Positions 13,698 through 18,866 of a DNA stretch of 18,866 bases are shown here, piece by piece. The stretch is taken from the NCBI GenBank assembly GCA_938041275.1, contig CALISH010000045.1:1-18866 (forward strand), read 5' to 3'. How positions within the stretch are numbered: position 1 is the stretch's first letter; every line of letters begins with the position of its first letter. A model generated the notes under the pieces. That model did not search any database. It worked only from the letters and a program-made list of their open reading frames with translations, and was not told the DNA's origin. Both the position numbers and the translations under genes were made by a program. The stretch comes from an uncultured Solobacterium sp. (GTDB taxonomy: Bacteria; Bacillota_I; Bacilli_A; Erysipelotrichales; Erysipelotrichaceae).

Positions 13698-16011
13698 GCG
13701 TCGTCTTCCTTCCGGTTGATTTTCCTTTAAAGAATGATTTCTTATCACTCTGTTTTATATGCGATGGTTTTGAACCATCAAATTTACCGCGTTTTTTGGG
13801 TGAGAATGGTTTTTTATCCTTCTTGTCACCGAATTTCCTATCTTCTCTTGACTTACGTGTTTGTGAAGAACGACGATCATTTGAAAGACGATCACGTCCT
13901 AAAGAGAATCTTGATGGCTTCTTTGCAATCGCAAAGTCTACAGTACCTGCATCTTTATTCGCATCAACAACTGTTATCTTAATAGGCATGCCAATACGAT
14001 ATGTCTTCTTACGTCTTTGACCTACAAGTTCAAAACGATTTTTATTAAACTCATAATAGTCATCATCTAAATCCGCAACACGAATCATACCTTCTACTGT
14101 GTTTTCAAGTTTCACATACATACCAAAGCTTGTAATGCTTGAAATAATACCAGAATAAGTCTTACCAATTCTTTCATGCATGTATTCCGCAATCTTCATA
14201 TCTTCACATGCATATTCAGCATCTTGACTATTTCTTTCGCGAATGCTTGCATGTTCAGCTTGTGCCTTGCATTTCTCTAGATCAATTGTGCGTTGCTCTA
14301 AGTTATCGTTCGCTTGGAAGCAATACTTACGTAACATACGATGTACGACCAAGTCTGGATAACGACGAATCGGAGAAGTAAAGTGTAAATATTCATCTTC
14401 TGCTAGACCAAAGTGTCCAATACAAGAAGCATCATATCGCGCTTTCTGCATACATCTCAATAACATTGTACTTAGTACTGGATATTCTGGAATATCATGT
14501 ACAGATGCTAAATATCTCTGCAATTCATTTGGATAAATCGCTGTTTTACCTAAAACCAACTTGTGTCCCATACCCTCGGAGATACGTACAAATTCTTTCA
14601 TCTTCTTTGCGGTTGGTGACTCATGAATACGATAAATGGATGGTACATCCAACCACTTCATATAGTTGGCTACAGATACATTAGCCGCAATCATGCAGTC
14701 TTCAATCATTCTTTCCGCATGACCACTCATACGTGCATGTACATCAATTGGATGCCCATTCTCATCCACTTCCACTATTGTCTCTGTGCCATCAAAGTCG
14801 ATAGCACCCTTTGCTGTACGATTTATACGAATTGCATCAGCACAATCTCTTAAATCAAAAAAGAGATTGCCTAAATGCTTATACGCTTCTTGTAGTTTTT
14901 CATCACCATCTAGAATCTTATTTACATTTGCATATGTCATACGTTCTGTAGAGCAGATAACACTTGGATAAATGGAGTATTCCTCAATCTTACCACCGTG
15001 ATTAACATTCATCTGGCATGTGATTGTTAATCTTTCTACATATGGATTTAAAGAACAGATACCATTACTTAACTCATGTGGTAACATTGGTACAACCCTG
15101 TCTGTCACGTATGTAGAACAACCGCGTGCAAGAGCTTCCTGATCCAAAGCACTATCTTCTGTTACGTAATGCGATACATCTGCAATGGAAACCTTTAACA
15201 CCCAACCATTTTCAACGGGTGTAACACCCACTGCATCATCAAAGTCTTTCGAGTCATCGCCATCAATGGTAACGATTGCTTCACTAGTTAAATCAATGCG
15301 GTCTTTCTTATCACTTTCCTGAATTTCCTGGGGAATTGTTTTAACCTCTTCCATAACAGCTTCAGGGAATTGTGGATCAATATCATGGTCAAGAAGTATC
15401 GCAAGAATATCTACTCCTGGATCATCCTTGTAACCAATTACACGTTCAACATATACAACAATTGCTGTTCCATACTTCTGTATACGACAAAGAACCTTCA
15501 TTCCCTCAACAGGAAGAAAACCTTGGTCATATTTTACTGTGATTAATTTATCCTGTAGCTTTTCATCATCAGGAATAAACTTTAGTCTTTTCCCACGTGA
15601 CAAAAACGTACCAATCATAAAATCCTTTGCACGTGTAATTACTCGTAATACTTCACCATAGGTTTCCCAAGGCTTGCAGCGAACAAGAACAGTATCTCCA
15701 TCTAGTGCAGTATTTTGATCAGTAGGATCAATCTTAATTGACTCCTTATCTTCACGGTCTACAAAACCAAGACCAGACCGATTGATAGAAATTCTACCCG
15801 TCATGACTCCAGCCTGCTTTTGTGTTAAATATTGGTTATCATCTGCTCTAAATAATAGTAATTCACGTTCTAATTCAGATAATGCTTGGCTTACTTTCAC
15901 GAAATCCGATGAGGAAGTCATCCCAAGTGCACTTAAAATATCGTCCACTCTACGATTCTTTTTTGGATGATTTTCAATATATTCTAATATTCTCTCTTTT
16001 AAATTCTCCAT
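13678..16011 (-). CDS. rnr: Ribonuclease R
   Basis: This 3'-to-5' exoribonuclease degrades structured RNA and, in trans-translation, the defective mRNA. The 777 residues include a winged-helix start (1-65) and cold-shock-type OB domains to about 190. The RNB catalytic domain has DGDDSKDFDDA at 250-260, with metal-binding aspartates D250, D256, D258 and D259, and YLHFTSPIRRYPDLVVHR at 541-558. An S1 domain covers about 617-697. A lysine/arginine-rich tail (698-777) is long and of low complexity; such tails bind RNA or ribosomes in relatives. The ribosome site (GAAAGAAG) is modest. The gene lies between secG and smpB. Confidence 0.96.
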   Translation of the reverse strand: MENLKERILEYIENHPKKNRRVDDILSALGMTSSSDFVKVSQALSELERELLLFRADDNQYLTQKQAGVMTGRISINRSGLGFVDREDKESIKIDPTDQNTALDGDTVLVRCKPWETYGEVLRVITRAKDFMIGTFLSRGKRLKFIPDDEKLQDKLITVKYDQGFLPVEGMKVLCRIQKYGTAIVVYVERVIGYKDDPGVDILAILLDHDIDPQFPEAVMEEVKTIPQEIQESDKKDRIDLTSEAIVTIDGDDSKDFDDAVGVTPVENGWVLKVSIADVSHYVTEDSALDQEALARGCSTYVTDRVVPMLPHELSNGICSLNPYVERLTITCQMNVNHGGKIEEYSIYPSVICSTERMTYANVNKILDGDEKLQEAYKHLGNLFFDLRDCADAIRINRTAKGAIDFDGTETIVEVDENGHPIDVHARMSGHAERMIEDCMIAANVSVANYMKWLDVPSIYRIHESPTAKKMKEFVRISEGMGHKLVLGKTAIYPNELQRYLASVHDIPEYPVLSTMLLRCMQKARYDASCIGHFGLAEDEYLHFTSPIRRYPDLVVHRMLRKYCFQANDNLEQRTIDLEKCKAQAEHASIRERNSQDAEYACEDMKIAEYMHERIGKTYSGIISSITSFGMYVKLENTVEGMIRVADLDDDYYEFNKNRFELVGQRRKKTYRIGMPIKITVVDANKDAGTVDFAIAKKPSRFSLGRDRLSNDRRSSQTRKSREDRKFGDKKDKKPFSPKKRGKFDGSKPSHIKQSDKKSFFKGKSTGRKTTHGRKDA

Positions 16012-16101
16012 AATTCTTCTTTCTGTTACAACCTGTCTTTAGCTGTATCTATTCTGCATCTTTGTAATAAGCAATATCTGATAATATTCAATGTTTCTTC
16101 G

Positions 16102-16127
16102 TAAGAAAAAACCGGCTTTCACCGGTT
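16102..16127 (-). terminator. Terminator-like hairpin after secG, overlapping its stop codon
   Basis: On the minus strand AACCGG-TGAAAG-CCGGTT is followed by TTTTCTT. Its first arm includes the AA of the secG TAA (16126-16128). It would limit read-through from secG into rnr. It is nearly identical to the rpiB terminator at 3158-3185. Confidence 0.8.
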
Positions 16128-16350
16128 ACTTAATCACTCTTATCGCGATAACTAAAGCAAAAAATGCAATTCCAAGTACCAACGTTAGATTAGAAATGAC
16201 CTTTTCAGATCCTCTTTCCTTTGTGTTGGCAAATAGATTTAATCCGCCATTTCCAGTAAATGCACTAGAAATACCGTCAGATTTTCCACCCTGTAATAGT
16301 GATAAAATAATCAGCAAAGCCGATACAACCATTAATATAGCGTTAAGCAT
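16126..16350 (-). CDS. secG: Preprotein translocase subunit SecG
   Basis: SecG is the small accessory subunit of the SecYEG export channel. The 74 residues are of usual length, with membrane segments near 3-19 and 53-71 joined by a glycine-rich loop. The loop contains LLQGGKSDGISSAFTG (18-33), the family hallmark of LLQ plus G and S residues. AAAGGAG lies before the ATG at 16348-16350. The gene precedes rnr and smpB, an order common in Bacillota, and has a consensus promoter of its own. Confidence 0.95.
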   Translation of the reverse strand: MLNAILMVVSALLIILSLLQGGKSDGISSAFTGNGGLNLFANTKERGSEKVISNLTLVLGIAFFALVIAIRVIK

Positions 16351-16378
16351 CTAAAAAGCTCCTTTCGCTTGCCACAGT

Positions 16379-16413
16379 ATTATAACATCGGTTGATATTG
16401 ATGTCCAATATCA
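16379..16413 (-). promoter_or_regulatory. Promoter of secG with inverted repeat over the -35
   Basis: On the minus strand TGGACA (16402-16407) and TATAAT (16379-16384) are separated by 17 bases, close to consensus. A perfect inverted repeat, TGATATTG-N5-CAATATCA (16393-16413), covers the -35 and part of the spacer. It starts two bases after the stop codon of the upstream gene, so it could also act as a weak terminator hairpin, but no T run follows. Confidence 0.7.
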
Positions 16414-16415
16414 CT

Positions 16416-17462
16416 TTATTCCTTCTTTGAATTCTCATCTTCTAGCTTTGACTCTTCTTGAGGGACAACCTGTTCTTCCTTAGCAGGCTGATCTTCTACT
16501 ACAGGTTTCTCATTCTTGGTTTCTTCTGTTTTTGTAGGTTGTGCTTCTATACCGACTGTTCTTACTTCTTGTCTCTTTATATAGATAACACCAAGAGTAA
16601 TTACACCAGCTAGATATAGAATATAGCCTAAACCAAAGCGTCCTTGAGGCATTACATAGATTGGATTCCAGAGGATAAAAGTAATCAGTGTCGCAAGAAT
16701 TGATTTTCCTAATACCTTTGCGTCCTTTGATAAAACTCCATGAATCACAACTACTCCAAGTACTACTGTTGCTAGCGCAAAGAATGGTTTTCTACCAAAT
16801 GCAGTAACCACAATAGGACCATTACTCATAAAACGTAAGAATGGTGAAACAATTAATGCAATACTCGCAATCGTTACAATTTGATCTAGATGATACGCAG
16901 TCTGCAATTCGGAAATAAATCTAACTTCAAGACATGGTGTTGTATCAAATTCATCCTTTTTGATAAATCTAAAATATAAATATACAAGTAGAAGAACCAA
17001 ACTGATATCCGCTACAATACGAATTACATTCACAGTTCCAAGTAATGAAGAATACCCAGATCTAGGAATTGAGAAATCAACAATACCAAATGTTAACCAT
17101 GAATAAAGATTTTCTACAACACCTGCCCCAAAATCCAAAGCAGACTCTGTCATCTGTAGATTTTCAATCTGTTTTGTGAGATTTCCAATCATACTAAATA
17201 ACCATAATAAGTTAACAACTCTTAATGGAATAAACACTTTTTCATTCTTCTTTAATGTAAATACTATTTCGATTACTGATGAAATCAAAAATAATACCGC
17301 TACACTATCTAGTGCATATAAATTTAATTTACCAAAGCTAGGTAACATCGCAACTTTAAAGAACGTCGCTAAAATAATGACTAGCTGACTGCATAATAAT
17401 GCAAGAAATACTTTATGAATTAGTGTTTTCTCTTTTGTTAAGTTATGAATCAAGTTTTTCAT
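16416..17462 (-). CDS. Polytopic membrane protein of unknown function
   Basis: The 348-residue protein is not recognised. It has about eight membrane segments (near 18-38, 50-70, 78-95, 142-166, 192-210, 225-243, 252-270 and 277-295). A short loop contains PRSGYSS (133-139). The C-terminal tail from about 306 is rich in glutamate, lysine and proline, and should be cytoplasmic and disordered. No transporter or enzyme signature is visible. The start was set at the ATG of 17460-17462, because AAGGGGAAT precedes it; a frame to 17492 has no such site and runs into a hairpin. It lies between the GDPD gene and secG. Confidence 0.75.
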   Translation of the reverse strand: MKNLIHNLTKEKTLIHKVFLALLCSQLVIILATFFKVAMLPSFGKLNLYALDSVAVLFLISSVIEIVFTLKKNEKVFIPLRVVNLLWLFSMIGNLTKQIENLQMTESALDFGAGVVENLYSWLTFGIVDFSIPRSGYSSLLGTVNVIRIVADISLVLLLVYLYFRFIKKDEFDTTPCLEVRFISELQTAYHLDQIVTIASIALIVSPFLRFMSNGPIVVTAFGRKPFFALATVVLGVVVIHGVLSKDAKVLGKSILATLITFILWNPIYVMPQGRFGLGYILYLAGVITLGVIYIKRQEVRTVGIEAQPTKTEETKNEKPVVEDQPAKEEQVVPQEESKLEDENSKKE

Positions 17463-17484
17463 ATATTCCCCTTTTAATAGTATT

Positions 17485-17533
17485 AAAACCACTATAAAGT
17501 ATGAAATAATACTCTCATCTTTACAGTGGTTTT
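17485..17533 (-). terminator. Long hairpin between the GDPD gene and the membrane-protein gene
   Basis: Arms 17519-17533 and 17485-17499 form a 15-pair stem on the minus strand (AAAACCACTGTAAAG with CTTTATAGTGGTTTT, one G-U pair). The second arm ends in TTTT and then AATACTATT. It may terminate the GDPD transcript. A TATAAT at 17534-17539 directly upstream could start transcription at the hairpin foot, which would make it a 5' leader structure. Confidence 0.6.
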
Positions 17534-17616
17534 ATTATACATCATTGTCGATACCAAGAAAATTAATACATTCTAAATTCTTTATGCTAGTTCCCGCAAG
17601 AAACATGCATGCATAA

Positions 17617-18866
17617 TTAGAACTGAGGAAAGAAGATTCGTAATAGCCTTGTAAAATCAGGTGAATCACTCTTACCATCCTTAATACTGATTGCTAATTG
17701 TACACTGTCTGTAATAATACCATCTACATTTGAAACCATAAAGCGTATGATAGACCCAAAGGAATTTGCAGTCCATACATCTACCTTCTTACCTGCATCA
17801 TGTAAGTTGTCGATTCTCTTTGTGGTCGCTAGTTCTTCTTCTAAACCTATCGCATCGACTTCCATCGATTCAAGCTGACCATAAGCGATATAACAAAGAT
17901 ACTCCGTCTCAACATCAGGATAGGTCTTTTCAACTTGTGTAATTAGATTCGCATTTAAACTGATAATACGTACTTGGTCCACCATATTTCTTTCTACGAG
18001 CATCTGATAGACATCATTCGCCATCTGCATACCTGCACTTTTACCCTTTAATTCAATATAGAGATTTATTTCATCTTTCGCAGTATTTAGAATCTCTTCT
18101 AATGTAGCGATTCTTACCTGATGACCATCAACTGCAGTGATTCTAAGCTTCTTGATCTCTTCTAAAGTTAGTTCTTGAATTGTACGTGGATCATTACATA
18201 AACGTTTCAACGTATTATCATGAAAGATAACGTAGTGACCATCTGAAGTTCTTTGAACATCAATTTCAGATGCAGTGGCACCAGCCTCAATCGCAGCACG
18301 AATAGACTCCACAGTATTCTCCGTCGACAAGTCTCCACCACCACGGTGCGCAATCACCTCAGTGGTATATTCCTTAGGAAATAAGTCATCAAACGTCATC
18401 GCACCACCATACCCAAGTATGAGCGATGCCAAAAGGCTTATGGATACGACAACACGGAAACTCTTCTGGAAAAGAACAGGTATTTTAAACTGTGCTTCTT
18501 GATATCCTGCGAGTGTACATTCATCATACACACGTGTCAGGCACATCGCTTGTGCCTGAATAAATATCATTGTAAATAAGAAGATGAATATCAATCCCAT
18601 AATCACTACCATGATGATCAGATAGTGATACCAGAATCTTGCTTGCATAATCAAATGTGACACATAGTACGGTATAACAACGATACTTATAACACCTACT
18701 CCAAGTATCAATACGAACATAGCGAAGAACTTTAGGTATGCCCAAACAATTTTCTTCCAGTTCTTAAAAAATAGACTCCTTGATTCATGCATGGATGTTG
18801 CTAGTGAATAGTTGTCAAATAACACTCCATGGAAAGTGAATACATGTATGATTCCAATAAAGTCTA
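17617..18866 (-). CDS. Membrane-anchored glycerophosphodiester phosphodiesterase (5' end outside window)
   Basis: It hydrolyses glycerophosphodiesters to glycerol 3-phosphate and an alcohol. The frame stays open past the GTG at 18825 to the window edge. The segment before it (IIHVFTFHGVLFDNYSL) fits the GPDPase membrane domain, so the true start lies beyond 18866. Visible parts are further membrane segments (around 30-55, 65-90 and 120-140 counted from that GTG) and then a GDPD domain. The domain has the catalytic HR in VIAHRGG, E-D in ASEIDVQ, HD in YVIFHDNTL, and a late TAN-F-G and DGIITD. The active site should face outwards if the usual topology holds. A long hairpin follows the stop. Confidence 0.93.
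   Translation of the reverse strand, partial: DFIGIIHVFTFHGVLFDNYSLATSMHESRSLFFKNWKKIVWAYLKFFAMFVLILGVGVISIVVIPYYVSHLIMQARFWYHYLIIMVVIMGLIFIFLFTMIFIQAQAMCLTRVYDECTLAGYQEAQFKIPVLFQKSFRVVVSISLLASLILGYGGAMTFDDLFPKEYTTEVIAHRGGGDLSTENTVESIRAAIEAGATASEIDVQRTSDGHYVIFHDNTLKRLCNDPRTIQELTLEEIKKLRITAVDGHQVRIATLEEILNTAKDEINLYIELKGKSAGMQMANDVYQMLVERNMVDQVRIISLNANLITQVEKTYPDVETEYLCYIAYGQLESMEVDAIGLEEELATTKRIDNLHDAGKKVDVWTANSFGSIIRFMVSNVDGIITDSVQLAISIKDGKSDSPDFTRLLRIFFPQF

Noticed and set aside
1..18866. CRISPR array, insertion sequence, integrase or attachment site
   Set aside because: No regularly spaced direct repeats, transposase or recombinase motifs, or terminal inverted repeats were found by reading.

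Overview
The window looks like a chromosomal segment of a low-GC, Gram-positive-type bacterium (Bacillota). The gene content and the surface-protein style would fit Erysipelotrichia, but that placement is inference and rests on no single diagnostic gene. It has AT-rich intergenic DNA, strong GGAGG-type ribosome binding sites and U-tract hairpin terminators. It carries a secG-rnr-smpB-ssrA block, an FtsH gene under a CIRCE-like operator, and a very large secreted protein with a C-terminal anchor region. Nearly all genes lie on the minus strand; ftsH is the only convincing plus-strand gene.

Layout. 1-1041: accessory-looking, AT-rich DNA with a truncated histidine phosphatase and a small protein that may have a LURP-one/tubby-like fold. 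1042-1267: divergent control region with a CIRCE-like operator in front of ftsH (1268-3127). 3128-3185: back-to-back terminators between convergent ftsH and rpiB. 3184-5102 (minus): a six-segment membrane protein (DUF308/HdeD type), then lgt and rpiB, the last two joined by an ATGA stop/start overlap. 5224-8388: a 1054-residue surface protein with haemoglobin-interacting-domain-like repeats, an SGAS motif, a beta-helix-like stretch and a degenerate sorting signal. A near-perfect palindrome overlaps its promoter. 8646-12360: an accessory cluster of an L-2-amino-thiazoline-4-carboxylate hydrolase-like protein, an alpha/beta hydrolase, a membrane-tethered methyltransferase, a decayed gene fragment and a ketopantoate-reductase-like dehydrogenase.

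12700-16350: the conserved trans-translation and RNA quality-control block, read secG, rnr, smpB, ssrA. The tmRNA encodes the tag ANRTNSFAFAA. A consensus promoter precedes secG and has a perfect inverted repeat over its -35. 16416-17462: an unrecognised polytopic membrane protein with an acidic tail. 17617-18866: a membrane-anchored glycerophosphodiester phosphodiesterase whose reading frame stays open to the window edge, so its 5' end lies outside.

How the genes relate: SmpB, tmRNA and RNase R form the ribosome-rescue pathway, and FtsH is a protease known to degrade some tagged proteins. SecG and Lgt serve protein export and lipoprotein maturation. No clearly new defence or mobile system was seen. 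The most notable items are the surface protein and its operator, the ATC-hydrolase cluster with its gene remnant, the CIRCE-ftsH link and the palindrome over the secG promoter.
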